DNA of 46,179 nucleotides, from the NCBI GenBank assembly GCA_009869945.1, contig WIXG01000502.1:1-46179 (forward strand), given 5' to 3'. How positions within the stretch are numbered: the stretch's first letter is position 1; each line of letters begins with the position of its first letter. This document shows, piece after piece, positions 21,751 to 38,617 of this stretch. The notes under the pieces were generated by a model. The model was given only the letters and a program-made list of their open reading frames with translations, did no database searches and was not told where the DNA came from. Origin of the DNA: Mesaphorura yosii. Lineage: Eukaryota > Arthropoda > Collembola > Poduromorpha > Tullbergiidae. Both the position numbers and the translations under genes were made by a program.

Positions 21751-24700
21751 ATGAACATGGGTGAAGAAAGGCGACCGACTCCTCCACAGCAGCACGGGCA
21801 TGGACATCGCGGCCCTGGAGCTCCTTCGTCTTCGTCTGGACCGGGCCCCACTCCATCCACAAGTGCGTCAGCAGGCGGAGGCGTCAGTCACGGTCACCCG
21901 CAGCCACAGCCACCACGATCAAAGCCGCCGTCTGCATGTATGCCAGCTAGCGACTACAAGCTCCTCTTCGACCCGACGTTCCACAAAGGTCACACCGACA
22001 AAATGTACCGAGTCAACGGGATCGTCGCCGGGCAGGCGTCGTACAACTACCACGGCCCGCCGAAGGAGCCCCGAACCCGACGGCCACACCACCAATATGA
22101 CCGATATTTCAGTGAGCCGATGGAGCTTCCGGTCCCCCGCTTCGTAATCGACGCCAACTTTGTCGGAGTGCCGCCTCCACTGCAGGTCACAATCACCAAC
22201 ATCAACGACAACATTGACAAGAACTTCCTGTCCGACCTCCTCCTGAAGCACGGAGCCTATGAGGAGATGGAAATTTTCTTCCATCCCGTGACAAAGAAGC
22301 ATCTCGGCATCGCCCATGCGCTCTTCTTCTCGAAGCGGGGCGCTGCGCTGGCCATCGATAAACTGAACAGCACGTCCGTCATGGGGCAGGTTCTCAACGT
22401 GTTTCTGGATCCGTTCAAGAAAAAGTGCACGGAGCTCGTCGAGGAAGCGACGGCGCCACCCGACAAGACAAAAGCGAAGAAGACCGGTGAGTCACAGTCG
22501 AAGAAGTTGCATGAGTCGGCGGGAGGCGTCGAGGGCAAAGGAACCTCCAGCAGTAAACATTCGAAGGAGAAGGCGGCAGCCGTCGCCGTTGAAGAGGAGC
22601 CCAGCCTGCCCAGCCATGGCCTCCACAAGTCCTCAAGCTTCGAGTCGTATCCGCCACCAGCCGCTTCGGGCTACCCCCAAGCGCACGCGCAGGCGATGAT
22701 TCCAGCTCCCATTCCGACCCCAATGTCAATGTCAGTTGCTCCTCATGCCTCCAGTGCCTATTATCAGCCCCATCACCAGGCCCTCGGCAGTTCGCCACCG
22801 CCTCCTCCAGCCGCAGTGCCTTCTCCCTTCAGCAACGGCAACATCAATGAGTTTGACGGTGTAGGCGTAGGCGCAGGCGCAGAAATCGGTGGAAGTGGAG
22901 CGACCACTGTTGGCGCGGGGATTGGCGTCGGCGTGGGCGTTGACGGGGGCGGCTCGCCCTCGCAACAGCAGCAGATAGACCTCGACACCCGAATTAAAAT
23001 GATGCTCAGCAGCGGCTCGAACCAGTTTGGCGCCCTGCTCGGCGCGTGCCTTTCAGGCGATGAGGGCGCCGACGGAAGTGGTGCTGGCAGCGGCTCCGCG
23101 GCGGACGTGCGGCGTTCGCGCCTGAGTCTCGACAAGAACGACATCTGGAAAGCGAGTGGGAGCGACGGTGAAGACGACGACCCCGTCGAGTTGTCGCACG
23201 CCCGGAAATTCAAGAGAAACACTTTCGTGCCCGTCGACGACGAAGACTCGCGACCGCCATCGCCTTTCCTGGCGTCTCGCGGCTTCCCACTGCAAAACGG
23301 CGTGGGCGCTGGGTCGGGGTTGATTCGGCTGGACGGCCTGGACGAAGTTTCGGACGAAGACAGTGACGAAAACGACAATATGTACTCGTCGAAGAAGGCG
23401 CACCGCCAACGAAAAGGCCAAGACAAAGACTTTTACGGCGAGTTGTCGATGGCTATGGCTCCCTGCCCGGAGGTCCCTCTGCCTCCCGACTACGAGTACG
23501 GCGGGGGCGCATTGCCGGAGATGACGCCCGAAATGCAAGCTTTCTACCAGCAACACTACCCGCAGACGCCCGACATGTGCAGCCAGACGCCCTACGACCC
23601 CTTCGGCGGCTCCACGCCCGGAAGCTGGGACGGGCTCGACCCCTACGCGGCGGCGGCGTACTACGGTGGCGCCTACGGCATGCCGCTGCCCCCGTTGCCC
23701 GCCGAGGAAGACCCGGCCAATTTCGACAAGCCTGATCTGCCCGAGCTGACCCCCACCGAAGTGGTGGAGGCCGTCCAAGCCCGCATCCTCGCCGAGCTGA
23801 AGTCAATCGTCCGCCGGGACCTGCACAAGAAGCTCATCGAGCAGTGTGCCTTCAAGGTCGTCGAAGACTGGGCCGCCAACAAAGACCGCAACCACCGCGA
23901 GTCACAGGCCAACGACCGGCTCGCGAAACTGCAGCAGGCCGGACACGCAGGCGGTGGCATGGGCGTGGGCGGTGATGCTGGAGGGAAAGACTCGGATATC
24001 TTCGGACTTGGCTTCCGGGCGACGATCCCCCGCATGCCGAGCTTCAGGAGGCAGCGCTCGCCGTCGCCGCGAAGGGGGCACGGGCGAAGGCATGGCCGCG
24101 ACGGCTCTTCGGATACTTCGGTCGGAGACGAAGATGGCGACCGGGAGCGCGATCGCTGGCAGGACGAAGACGAAGATTCGCGAAGCAGTCTCGGTGGGAG
24201 GCGTGAACGAGGGCGGGATTCAAGACGGAGGCACGGGCGGGGGCGGGGTCACAGTCTTTCGTCATCGGGCTCGAGGTCTGTGTCTTCATCACGAAGTTCT
24301 GGCTCCGAAGAAGACAAGTCTGACGAGGAGGGCGCGAGCCGAAGCAGCAGCAGCCTGAGTTCGAGGTCGCGGTCCGGATCGACGGCGTCGGCGAGCTCCG
24401 GCCTTGACGAGAAACTCGTTCGAAAACCGGGTGGGGCTCGGGCGGTGGCGTCGTCCGACGAAGAAGAAAGCCTGTCCGGCTCCGAAGACGCAGGCGCAGC
24501 CCCGAGCTCTCCGTCGATGAAAAAGTCGAAGCTGAAGGAGCTCTCACCGCCGCCGACGGCTCCTTCGAAGAAGTCAAAGGCAAAGCGTCTGTCCAGTCCG
24601 AGCCCGAGCCCTGAGCGCGAAAGCGAACGCGTACCGACGACGAAAACGAAAACCCCCGGCGAGAGCGAAGAGAGCATGGATGTCGACGTCGAGGGGCCGA

Positions 24701-25830
24701 AGAAAACCTTCGAGCCTGCCTCCGTCGAAGTGACGGCCCTGGATCACTGCTACGCGACGACGGCGCCTGAACCGGAACCCCTTCCGGTCCCGCCGAGTAA
24801 AGGCAGAGGGCAGAAAGCGCCGAAGGGCTCCGCCATCGCTGCCATGGGCCCTCCCGACATGAAGCCGGAGAAGCTCTTCCTCGACCGAAGAGAAGAGGAA
24901 ATGCAGAAGAATATTGTTGACTTCCTGATGGAGGGCATCGATGCCGAAGACTATCAGTACAGCAAGCAGATGTACGAAATGTCGACGGGTTCGAGTGGCG
25001 GCGGCGCGGGAGGAGGCCTTGACGTTGCGGCCGGCATGGCGAAGGAGCTGCAGCCGCTCCTGAGCAAAGTGCGTTGGGTGGAGCACCCCGCCACGAAGGT
25101 GGACCACAAACAGAAGGTCGACGCCTGGAACCGGCCCAACCGAACAGGCTCCTGCCGGACGGAGGGTTTCTTCCGCTACACGCCTGAGGAGAAAATGGCG
25201 CAGAAGCAGCAGCTCATCGCGAAGCTCGGCTGGGAAATGCGGAACAAACCCGCCTCGTCCATTTCGCACTCGCTCCACCTGCAGTCGGGCTCCAAGAATC
25301 AGCTCATTCGGGAGGCGCGCTCACATCAGCGGCGGCTCCTCACCGAATTTGGCGACAACGAGTCGGACCTCCTCCGGTTCAACCAGCTCAAGTTCCGGAA
25401 GAAGGACCTCCGCTTCGCCCGCTCGTACATCCACGACTGGGGGCTCTTTGCGGCGGAGCCGATCGCCGCCGACGAGATGGTCATCGAGTACGTCGGCCAG
25501 GTCGTCCGGGCGGGCGTGAGCGACTGCAGGGAAAAGGCATACGAGAAGGTGGGCATCATGTCTTCGTACCTCTTTCGCCTGGACGGCGATGAGGGCCTCG
25601 TCGTCGACGCGACGAAATGCGGCAACCTCTCGCGCTTCATCAACCATTCCTGCAACCCGAACTGCATTGCCAAGACGATCACCGTCGAGGGCGAGAAGAA
25701 AATCGTTATTTACAGCAAGCAGGAAATCGCCGTTGACGAGGAAATCACATACGACTACAAATTCCCACTGGAAGAGACGAAAATCAAGTGTCTGTGTGGG
25801 GCGTACAACTGCAGGGGCTACCTTAATTAG
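21751..25830 (+). CDS. SET1/SETD1-type histone H3 lysine-4 methyltransferase, single coding exon
   Basis: Catalytic subunit of a COMPASS-type nuclear complex that transfers methyl groups from S-adenosylmethionine to H3K4. The 1,359-residue frame is uninterrupted. An RRM lies at about 137-225 ([15 protein letters not shown], then [14 protein letters not shown]). The middle is Gly/Ser-rich and acidic, with an RS/charged region at about 750-1000. A Win-like motif (GSCRTEGFF, about 1133) is the expected WDR5 contact. The N-SET segment follows ([25 protein letters not shown]). The SET domain is about 1220-1341, with NHSCNPNC near 1299 and the catalytic-pocket Tyr in YDY at 1334-1336. The post-[11 protein letters not shown] sits at the end. 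All key residues are present. Domain order and the C-terminus match the SETD1 branch rather than MLL/trithorax. A second in-frame ATG lies two codons downstream of the first. Confidence 0.96.
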   Translation: MNMGEERRPTPPQQHGHGHRGPGAPSSSSGPGPTPSTSASAGGGVSHGHPQPQPPRSKPPSACMPASDYKLLFDPTFHKGHTDKMYRVNGIVAGQASYNYHGPPKEPRTRRPHHQYDRYFSEPMELPVPRFVIDANFVGVPPPLQVTITNINDNIDKNFLSDLLLKHGAYEEMEIFFHPVTKKHLGIAHALFFSKRGAALAIDKLNSTSVMGQVLNVFLDPFKKKCTELVEEATAPPDKTKAKKTGESQSKKLHESAGGVEGKGTSSSKHSKEKAAAVAVEEEPSLPSHGLHKSSSFESYPPPAASGYPQAHAQAMIPAPIPTPMSMSVAPHASSAYYQPHHQALGSSPPPPPAAVPSPFSNGNINEFDGVGVGAGAEIGGSGATTVGAGIGVGVGVDGGGSPSQQQQIDLDTRIKMMLSSGSNQFGALLGACLSGDEGADGSGAGSGSAADVRRSRLSLDKNDIWKASGSDGEDDDPVELSHARKFKRNTFVPVDDEDSRPPSPFLASRGFPLQNGVGAGSGLIRLDGLDEVSDEDSDENDNMYSSKKAHRQRKGQDKDFYGELSMAMAPCPEVPLPPDYEYGGGALPEMTPEMQAFYQQHYPQTPDMCSQTPYDPFGGSTPGSWDGLDPYAAAAYYGGAYGMPLPPLPAEEDPANFDKPDLPELTPTEVVEAVQARILAELKSIVRRDLHKKLIEQCAFKVVEDWAANKDRNHRESQANDRLAKLQQAGHAGGGMGVGGDAGGKDSDIFGLGFRATIPRMPSFRRQRSPSPRRGHGRRHGRDGSSDTSVGDEDGDRERDRWQDEDEDSRSSLGGRRERGRDSRRRHGRGRGHSLSSSGSRSVSSSRSSGSEEDKSDEEGASRSSSSLSSRSRSGSTASASSGLDEKLVRKPGGARAVASSDEEESLSGSEDAGAAPSSPSMKKSKLKELSPPPTAPSKKSKAKRLSSPSPSPERESERVPTTKTKTPGESEESMDVDVEGPKKTFEPASVEVTALDHCYATTAPEPEPLPVPPSKGRGQKAPKGSAIAAMGPPDMKPEKLFLDRREEEMQKNIVDFLMEGIDAEDYQYSKQMYEMSTGSSGGGAGGGLDVAAGMAKELQPLLSKVRWVEHPATKVDHKQKVDAWNRPNRTGSCRTEGFFRYTPEEKMAQKQQLIAKLGWEMRNKPASSISHSLHLQSGSKNQLIREARSHQRRLLTEFGDNESDLLRFNQLKFRKKDLRFARSYIHDWGLFAAEPIAADEMVIEYVGQVVRAGVSDCREKAYEKVGIMSSYLFRLDGDEGLVVDATKCGNLSRFINHSCNPNCIAKTITVEGEKKIVIYSKQEIAVDEEITYDYKFPLEETKIKCLCGAYNCRGYLN

Positions 25831-26696
25831 TGAAATCAACTTACTGAGGTACCCAATCACTTTTTGTAGCTATTAATTAACTAATACAGTCGCTGATTAT
25901 TAATTAATTAACTGATCTGACGATTTTTGTGCATTTTCAGGCTTTCTGGAGACTCCAACTTCCAATATTCACTTTACCGACTTGAAAATGCAATTCTAAA
26001 CTGTAAACTTGTGCATGCACCAGATTTCACTATACTTTTGTATCGGCCGAATTTAATTTCGTAATTAGTTAATAATTAATTCTAACAATTATTCTTATCG
26101 TTGTCTGTTGTCTGATTGTATCGCAATGCTGGTGAATAAAAGGAAATGCCAGTCGTCATAGTCGTCGTCTAATTTTCTTTGCATCCGCTCCGCATCCTTC
26201 TAACCACGGCAGCAAGGCACGGAGTTGCCTTTCTTTAATGTACAAAGGTCAGGGAAAAAGACTGCCGTGCTAGCTCTTCCATTCCCTATCCTTTCTAGCG
26301 AATTTGAATAGAGAAAGGTTATAGATTGTAAAAAGTTTAGATAAGAAACGACGCTTTGAGTTTTGAGCCGAGTGTTCAAATGTCACGTCCTTCCTGCAGC
26401 TACTGCGCATTAATACTAATTTCAGTAACTAACTTGACTGAATTTGTCAATTCGCTGCATAATTTTAATGGTTTTAAGTGTACTGGCTTGCGAAAAGCTA
26501 AAAGTTAGGTGATTTTCGAGCAGTTTCACATCCAAAAGCGGGTCAGAACCGAGTTAAACCAGAATTTGGAGTCCTGGCGCAATTTGTGAAATAGTTTTCA
26601 GAGTCCTAATGTGCTGGCAGTGCTGGCAGTGCTGACTCTGAGAAGCCTTAGCATTGACTGAGATAGGACGTTAGGAGCCAAGTTCTTCCAGGCAAG
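25831..26696. other. Set1 3' UTR and upstream region of the HP1-like gene
   Basis: AATAAA at 26135-26140 marks the probable end of Set1. The rest is non-coding and includes a small direct repeat of GTGCTGGCA at about 26610-26632. No clear core promoter is seen. Confidence 0.5.
26135..26140 (+). terminator. Poly(A) signal, Set1 gene
   Basis: AATAAA 305 nt after the TAG stop. Confidence 0.55.
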
Positions 26697-28107
26697 ATGT
26701 CAGCCACAAAGGGCATTTTCTACGTGGAAAAAATCCTGGACAAGAAGGTCGAAGAAAACGGGGAAGTCCGTTATCTGGTCAAGTGGGTAGGCTTTGATGA
26801 GTAAGTGAATGGCTAAGGGCTCCTCGAGCTCCGCTGGGGCCAATCCTCAAATAAATTATTAACCCCTGACTGATTGAATTGACCATTTGCATTTTGCAGG
26901 GGTGAAAATTCCTGGGAGCCGTTGGAGGGGAATCTGGCCATATCAGCACAAGCCGCCGTGGATGACTATGAAGCCAAGGCAGCTGCAGTCGCTGTGACTG
27001 GAGAAGGAGCTGGTGCTGGTGCTGCAGGTCAAGGACGTTCCGGCCTCCGCCTTAGCTTCAAAAGAACAAGCGGCAGCCTCGGGTCGTACAGCGTCTCCGT
27101 CGAGGGGCCGCAGCCACAGCAGCAAGCCGAGGCATCAAAGCAGACGACGACGACGGCGTCATCGAAGACAGTGCCAACGGCGACGTTGGCCTCGAAGTCA
27201 ACGCCAACCCCACCAGTTAAGATCGTCATTAAGAAATCGGCCTTTACTCCTCCAGCGAATGGAGACAGTAGTGACACCGATAACTCATTGTCAGTGCAAA
27301 TGAATATTTCTGACGACGAAGAGCCAAACCCGATGGCCATGGGGGTCAACTTAGGAGGATCCGAGGAAGCGAAGAAAGCAAACAAAGCAGCAGTGGCTGG
27401 ACCGAGCACTGGCACAGTTCAATGGAATCAACGGCGCCACGAGGAGCAAAAGCAGAAGGCGAAGGACCAAGTCTTTTATGGTCCGCCACCAAATCCCATT
27501 TGGAACCTTGGGCCGAAGCTAGGGGAAGAGGAGGACGAGGACCTGTTTGCTGGAATTCACGTAAGAAAAACAGGATACCCCTCCACCTAGGTACGAGGTC
27601 CTGAATTAATTTATTAATCACCTGGTAATTTGTTACCCGTAGCAGTACCAAGGCGTCCAGCTTCTCTGCCAGCTTCCGAAGGGCCGTACTCCGATCGAAG
27701 TTGCCTCCGTCCTACCTCCGACTTGGTTTGGCGTCCTGGCGTACGCCGTCAGCTTCAAGGACGATGTCACAGGCGAAATCACTGGCGAAGCCATGCACCA
27801 CCTCGCCTTCAAATTTGCGTACCCACAGTTGCTTATCGCATGCTACGAGAAGAACTCAGCGTTCCATTACGACACCCGCACTGACGAAGAACTGGCTGCC
27901 CTCGCTCAAAAGGCGCTGGGGGCAGCCCGCGACCTAGGACATCTGGGAGACAGTGACGACGACAGCGATAGCGAGGACGAAGACCGCCGCCACCCCCAAA
28001 AAGTCCCGCTGATCGAAGATACGACTTCGGAGAGCGAAACTGAATCGGAGTCGGATGTCTTTGAGAAAATTGACATCGATGCCGTTTATTATGGTCGGAA
28101 ACTCTAA
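26697..28107 (+). CDS. HP1-like protein with chromodomain and divergent chromoshadow-like domain, 3 exons
   Basis: Chromodomains of this type read methylated histone H3 lysine 9 in heterochromatin. Exons 26697-26800, 26900-27560 and 27643-28107 join in phase (409 residues, or 408 with an alternative acceptor). The chromodomain, residues 8-55, has the expected cage positions ([26 protein letters not shown]) and is split by intron 1. A long Ala/Thr/Ser-rich linker follows (about 60-255), with KIVIKK, an SDDEE patch and an acidic EEEDEDL end. Residues 276-332 resemble a chromoshadow domain: an FKDD strand, then [17 protein letters not shown], which lines up with the family's CPQ..I.FYE...TWH ending. 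The tail is rich in Ser/Asp/Glu. At about 409 residues it is twice the usual HP1 length. Chromodomain is firm; the chromoshadow call is moderate. Confidence 0.82.
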
Positions 28108-28225
28108 ATTTGGCCAGTGGACTTGACCTTTGACCTGGTCTTCACGTTAGCACTGATACTGCTCTTTGTTTCATAATTGATTACTTACGTAGTTCTCTGA
28201 TTAACACGTGTTTTGACCTGTTTTC

Positions 28226-28231
28226 AATAAA
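28226..28231 (+). terminator. Poly(A) signal, HP1-like gene
   Basis: AATAAA 118 nt after the stop. Confidence 0.6.
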
Positions 28232-28262
28232 ATCCGTATTTGTTTTTGTGCTTAATTGCCGC

Positions 28263-28268
28263 TTTATT
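28263..28268 (-). terminator. Poly(A) signal, ABCC gene
   Basis: Minus-strand AATAAA (TTTATT on plus) 184 nt after the TGA stop, 31 bp from the opposing HP1-like signal. Confidence 0.6.
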
Positions 28269-28451
28269 CAATTTTCATGCAAATTCAGAAATGAAAGTCA
28301 CAGAAGAGAAATTGTGTAATTAAATGAACGCATAACAGTTAACAGAGTTTAATTAATTAATTGGTTAATTAAAGCAAAAAATAATACTTTGTGAGCTGGT
28401 GAGGGTGAATTTTAACCCCTTCCGGCGCAGTGGTGGCTCTCGCGCTCACGC

Positions 28452-34311
<5,860 letters not shown>

Positions 34312-35666
34312 TTTCAGGTATCAGGTCACTGATTAATTGAGATACTACCTAGCTTATCACTGCTACACACTAATCAGGCACTAATAACACTGCTGGATTG
34401 AGTTATTGTCCTAAACTCAGCTCCAGAATGTCCAAAACATTTTAAGTTGTTAAACGGTCAATTAGTTGGTCAACTAAAGCAAAGAGTTGACTTCAGATTG
34501 CTGGCTATTGAATTACCAATAAACTGATGATTGATTACGTAATTTAAATGATTTATGAAGGATTAATTGGATTTAGGCAGGCAAACAGAGGACGGAGACG
34601 GAATGGAATCACAGATGAAAAACGTACAGCCGAGCCAAGTGAGCTGAATGGGCCCATAAACATGTGTTTATTGTTAAGCACACGAAAGCCGGACGACAAC
34701 TGAGCGGAGGAGCCGCAGCTCGGTCGTACTTACGTAATCCAACTAGTCAAACGTACACCACTGAAAACGTATAGTAGCAAGCATTAAGCAGAAGAGCACG
34801 AGGCACCAGAGTCAAAAACCAACACGACATGATAAGCACGTTCATTCGTTCGCCTGTCGTCGTTCTCCATTCTGTAAATAACTTTAATTTTCGCTCGCTC
34901 GCTTTTTCTTTCATTCAGCAGCCTGCCGGGCGGGCTTGGCGTCTCACATCGCTTAATTGAGTAGAGTCGTTCTAGATTGACAGAGTAACTGGATACTGTT
35001 TACTGCTATCAGTTATCAGCTAACAACACTGTGAAGCGAAGTGAGTGTGTACAGAAAAATAAGGTGACTAATTCGCGATTGAACTTTATTAACGCGCTAC
35101 GCCCAATTGTACAAATATCGTCCACTCCAGCATCACACCAGTAATCAGTACACACTGAACGGAGCAACGCCTTTGAGCTTGCCCCCTTTGGAAATTGGAA
35201 ATAAATTCTTTTGTGCCAATTTCGATACGGAAAGCAATGTCGGTCTGTTTGCAGATTTCAGCTTTCTCAGGTAGTCACATGCCTGCAGAAAGACGACCGA
35301 TCGGCTTTGAGAGTAGACGTGTGAGTTGCAAAACATGCTGTTCTTTTCTTTTCTGTTTTGACATGCAAAAAGCAAAACCCGTCTGTTGTCATCTCGTACG
35401 TTCGTTCTGCCGACGTTTGCATTAGCGAACGTCAAGTTCAATGCCAAATGCTAAAACCAAAAGTCATGTGTGCAGACGAAGACGACAAATGGCAAATTGT
35501 CAAATCTCAACTGACTTTGACAAGGTCGAATCAAAATTCTGGCATTTTTCGCAATAGCATAAATACGAGGTGAGAGACATTCATTTACATGAATTTATAT
35601 TTGCAACGCGAATTTGTGCATTTCCATTTGCAATTTAGGTGAGTAAATATTTTGTACTTTTTTTTA
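34312..35666. other. Upstream region of the ABCC gene and 3' UTR of the copper-transporter gene
   Basis: Minus-strand genes flank this stretch. Minus-strand AATAAA at 35090-35085 is a candidate signal for the copper transporter, about 580 nt after its stop. The rest should hold the ABCC promoter; I identify no specific element. Short frames here show no coding character. Confidence 0.45.
35085..35090 (-). terminator. Candidate poly(A) signal, copper-transporter gene
   Basis: Minus-strand AATAAA, the nearest exact match I noticed downstream of the stop. Confidence 0.35.
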
Positions 35667-36495
35667 TCAGTGGCAGTGTTCAGTGATGTCGACAACCAGC
35701 GACTTTTTCCAGCCGAAGAAGTAGCCCGTGCCGGTTCCGAGGACGACGGCGAGGCAGAGCCACACGTTGAAGGTCATGACGATAAGCATGAGGACGTAGG
35801 AGAGGAAGACCTGGACCACGTGCAGCGCCGTTTGCCAGAGGTGGATCGGGCTCGTCTTTGCAACGCTGCAAAATGCAAAATTACAACAGTGAACTTAGCA
35901 AGGAAAATTTGGCGCCGCCACGCCACGCAGCCGCCTGAACTTACTTGTAATGCTGCGCTCGAAGCCTTCCACCTCGACTTCGAACACGATCAGCTGACGG
36001 CGACGGTGAGGGTGGCTCCATTAATAGCTCACTTGGGCATCTGACGTCAGTTCGGACTCGAATTCGGTCGTCAGCCGCCACAGAACAGCAGCTCCCGGCG
36101 GTCGAAGTCTCTTCCAGATCCCGACGCAGATTTGACCCGCCTTCGGCGGAGCGGCAATCACAAACGCTGGTCTGCGAGATGTAAACTAGCCTTGGAACGT
36201 CCACGCCCACGCCTTCGTGCCCCAAAATCACCGTCCCGATCGCAGTTACCTGAAACGTTCGACGATAAAGGTACTCGCGGTAGAATTTGAGGGCTTCGCA
36301 GCTGAACGCGAGGAGAAACACGCCTATGGCAGAGAAGAAGAGGCTCCACACTCTGTCGGTGGTCCAGCACTCGAAAAGAATCGTCTCGCGGAGGCCGGAG
36401 TGGAAGAAGGGCAAGGGCGTGGGCGCTACTGCAGCGGCAGAACCGATGTCCACGCCAGCTTCGTCAGGGTCGGGGGGCGTTGGCGCGTGATGCAT
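35667..36495 (-). CDS. CTR-family high-affinity copper transporter (SLC31-like)
   Basis: Trimeric plasma-membrane or endosomal Cu(I) channel. Preferred minus-strand exons: 36495-36250, 36171-35945, 35865-35667, giving 223 residues. TM1 lies in the stretch TILFECWT...[14 protein letters not shown], followed by the family's [12 protein letters not shown]2 carries the copper-gating MxxxM (MLIVM). TM3 carries GxxxG (GTGTGYFFG). The protein ends in HCH, the terminal metal-binding motif. The cytosolic loop between TM1 and TM2 (about 85 residues) is longer than usual and contains CDC and CC. The first intron (36249-36172, 78 nt) is a multiple of three without a stop, so retention would give 249 residues. 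The N-terminus starts MHH but lacks the long Met-rich repeats of some relatives. A TTTCACGCAG acceptor just upstream of the ATG suggests a 5' UTR intron. Confidence 0.88.
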
Positions 36496-37173
36496 TTCGA
36501 TTTTGATCGCCGTCTGCGTGAAAACGAGGTTCAAGAAGCAATAAATTCACGAATGAAGGCGATTTCCGGCTGGAGGGCCTCAAATCGGACCAGATTCGGT
36601 TTTATTGTTGTAATTTACTGACCTTCAACTGATTTCGTGCGGCGGAGTTGACATGGCGACGAGAAAATAGGCGAATTTGGGGGTTCAGTGAATAAATTCA
36701 ATGTCCACTCCTTTTCCATGTTCATTTTCGCACCGTGTGACTTGATTCTTCAAATTTACGGCTTTATGAATGGCAATTTGGCCTTGTGCAATCGACTGCA
36801 GCGACGAAACTGGGTAGACGGCTGGAAATTAGAACGGAATGCAAATGAGGAAAATCTGCTTAAAGTCCAAGTCGTGGAAACTCTCATCTCAATTGAGCAA
36901 TAAAATGGCGTAAAAACTCGTCTTTCTTTTCTTCTTTCGTGCGTGCCTCACGATTCACGGGTGCTCGTATAAATTTTTTGCAGTATGAAGATTTGTGGTT
37001 ACTTCCTCGCCCGTCGCTTCGTGCGTAGTTTGCGCTTGCGAAATGCGGATTTGAGCACCGGTTTTCCCACCGTAAGCCTCTTAAGTTAAGTCAAAATTCT
37101 GCCTGCCCTGCGCTCGCGTTTGCATTCGTCAATAAACGCGAAATGCGAAATCTTCGCTCCAGTCGTCGTCGCG
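36496..37173. promoter_or_regulatory. Divergent upstream region shared by the copper-transporter and CFA-like genes
   Basis: 678 bp separate the two start codons. TATAAA at 36968-36973 (plus) is suitably placed for a CFA-like transcript with a short 5' UTR. No clear box was found for the other direction. The open frames here lack coding character. Confidence 0.4.
36968..36973 (+). promoter_or_regulatory. TATA-like box, CFA-like gene
   Basis: TATAAA 201 nt before the ATG; a start site would be expected near 37000. No distinct initiator is visible. Confidence 0.35.
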
Positions 37174-38532
37174 ATGTATTCAGCCAAGACGTACTTCTTC
37201 TGGGCGCTCGTCCTCTACGTCAGAGCCTTCCGGTGGTTCGAGTACGGGCTCCTCCGCCTGCTTCGGGCACCAATCAACTCGATCGTCAGGCGGAAGGCGG
37301 CTGAACACGGAATCGTCGTTATCAACGGTTTCAACGGATACTCCGAAGCGGAAGACGACGGCGTTCGAGGCGATTTGATCCGCATCCGAGTCTCGAACCC
37401 CAACACATTCATTCGTATCATGAACGGAGCCACGGTCGGGCTCATGGAATCCTACATGGAGGGCTGGTGGGAGTGCGACCAGCTGGAGGCGCTCGCTCTC
37501 CGTCTCGCCGACCTCCTTGACGGCGTGATGCCCCACCCGATGCTGCTGCTGATGGACTGGATCACCCTGAATGCTGATGCCACACCGTGGGAAGGGGCGA
37601 GGGACGGCTGGGTAAACGACGTCGGCACCGACTTCTTCAACGCCATGATGGGGGCTCATAAACTCTACATGTGTGGTGCCTGGAAGACTGCCGGTAGCCT
37701 GGAGCAGGCTCAGACCGACAACATGAGCCTGCTCGCTGCCAAATTGATGCTCGGGCCAGGAATGAGGCTCCTCGACCTCGGATGCGGCTACGGAGCCTTG
37801 ACGAGGTTCTTGGCGGAGAAATTCAACGTGAGAAGGCAGACTTTCAATTAGTTGACCAATAAATTCCTTAAATTAACTGATTCATTTGATTTTGTGCAGA
37901 TTGAAGCCATCGGAGTGACAAACTCCGCCGAGGAGGCCGCCAAAGCCAAGCAGTACACGACAAGTAACGTGAAGATTATCGAATCCGACTACCGAGACCT
38001 GCCGACCACCGCTGCTACGGGGAAGTTTGATCGTGTCGTCTGCGTCCAGATGATGGAGCACCTCGGCGGGCCACGGCATTACGGTACCTTCTTCCGCAAG
38101 ATGAACTCCCTTCTGGCTCCCGACGGCCTGCTCGTTATCCAGACCAGCGTGATCACAGTCAAGTGGCCGATTCGGTGCGACCCCTTCGGTCGAAAATATT
38201 TGCACCTCAACAGCGTCGCGGCCCATTCGCTCGAGCTCCTCAGCGCCGGGGAGGGCGCGGGCTTCATCGTCGAGGACGTGCAGAACATCGGGGCGGGGAT
38301 GGAGCGCACGGTGCTCGCGTACGAGGCGAATGTGGAGAAGGCGTGGAAGGAGTCGCTGTCGGCCAAGTACGAAGTTAAGTATTACCGAATGTACCAGCTC
38401 TACCTGAAAGCCTTCCTCGCGGGGTTGCGGAGCAGAAGAGTCCAAATGTGGCAGCTCGTGATGTCCAAGCGGGAGTCTGGAAGTGGGGCCGGGGCCGGAG
38501 GCGTCGACGGAGGCTACGAGTCCGTTCGATAA
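37174..38532 (+). CDS. CFA-synthase-like SAM-dependent lipid methyltransferase, 2 exons
   Basis: Family members use S-adenosylmethionine to add a methylene bridge, or a methyl group, to unsaturated acyl chains or sphingoid bases in membranes. Exons 37174-37827 and 37900-38532 join in phase to 428 residues. The N-terminus (YFFWALVLYVRAF, basic flank) looks like a membrane anchor absent from bacterial enzymes. Family landmarks follow: YMEGWWECD, YMCGAWKTAGSLEQAQ, the SAM motif LLDLGCGYGALT, MMEHLGGPRHY, and the end MWQLVMSKRES. Against the E. coli CFA pocket as I remember it, Cys (C167) and Glu (E271) are kept, but His, Ile and Tyr are replaced by Q299, S301 and M352. The exact reaction is therefore uncertain. 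Codon use and a 72-nt intron match its neighbours, so this is a resident animal gene even if once acquired. It converges on the fatty acid synthase gene. Confidence 0.88.
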
Positions 38533-38611
38533 TCAGTGCAGTTACAGTCTTCCGATTGTAGTCAATTTTTGTTATTATTAGTTTAGTTTGTGTTTAGTTT
38601 CGTTTTAGCAT

Positions 38612-38617
38612 AATAAA
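38612..38617 (+). terminator. Poly(A) signal, CFA-like gene
   Basis: AATAAA 80 nt after the TAA stop. The opposing fatty acid synthase stop is only 179 bp away, and I see no exact AATAAA for that gene. Confidence 0.6.

Larger units (their letters stand above)
28108..28451. other. Convergent 3' UTRs of the HP1-like and ABCC genes
   Basis: The region between the two stop codons holds one poly(A) signal per strand (28226-28231 plus, 28263-28268 minus) and AT-rich DNA. No gene is seen. Confidence 0.6.

Noticed and set aside
23053..23778. Minus-strand frames across Set1 (also 24574-25278 and 22773-23426)
   Set aside because: These are shadows of the GC-rich Set1 coding strand, which has clear domains.
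36016..36249. A longer first intron in the copper transporter with acceptor at 36016
   Set aside because: In phase but the acceptor (TAATGGAG) is poor; the 78-nt intron with a CTCGCAG acceptor is better.
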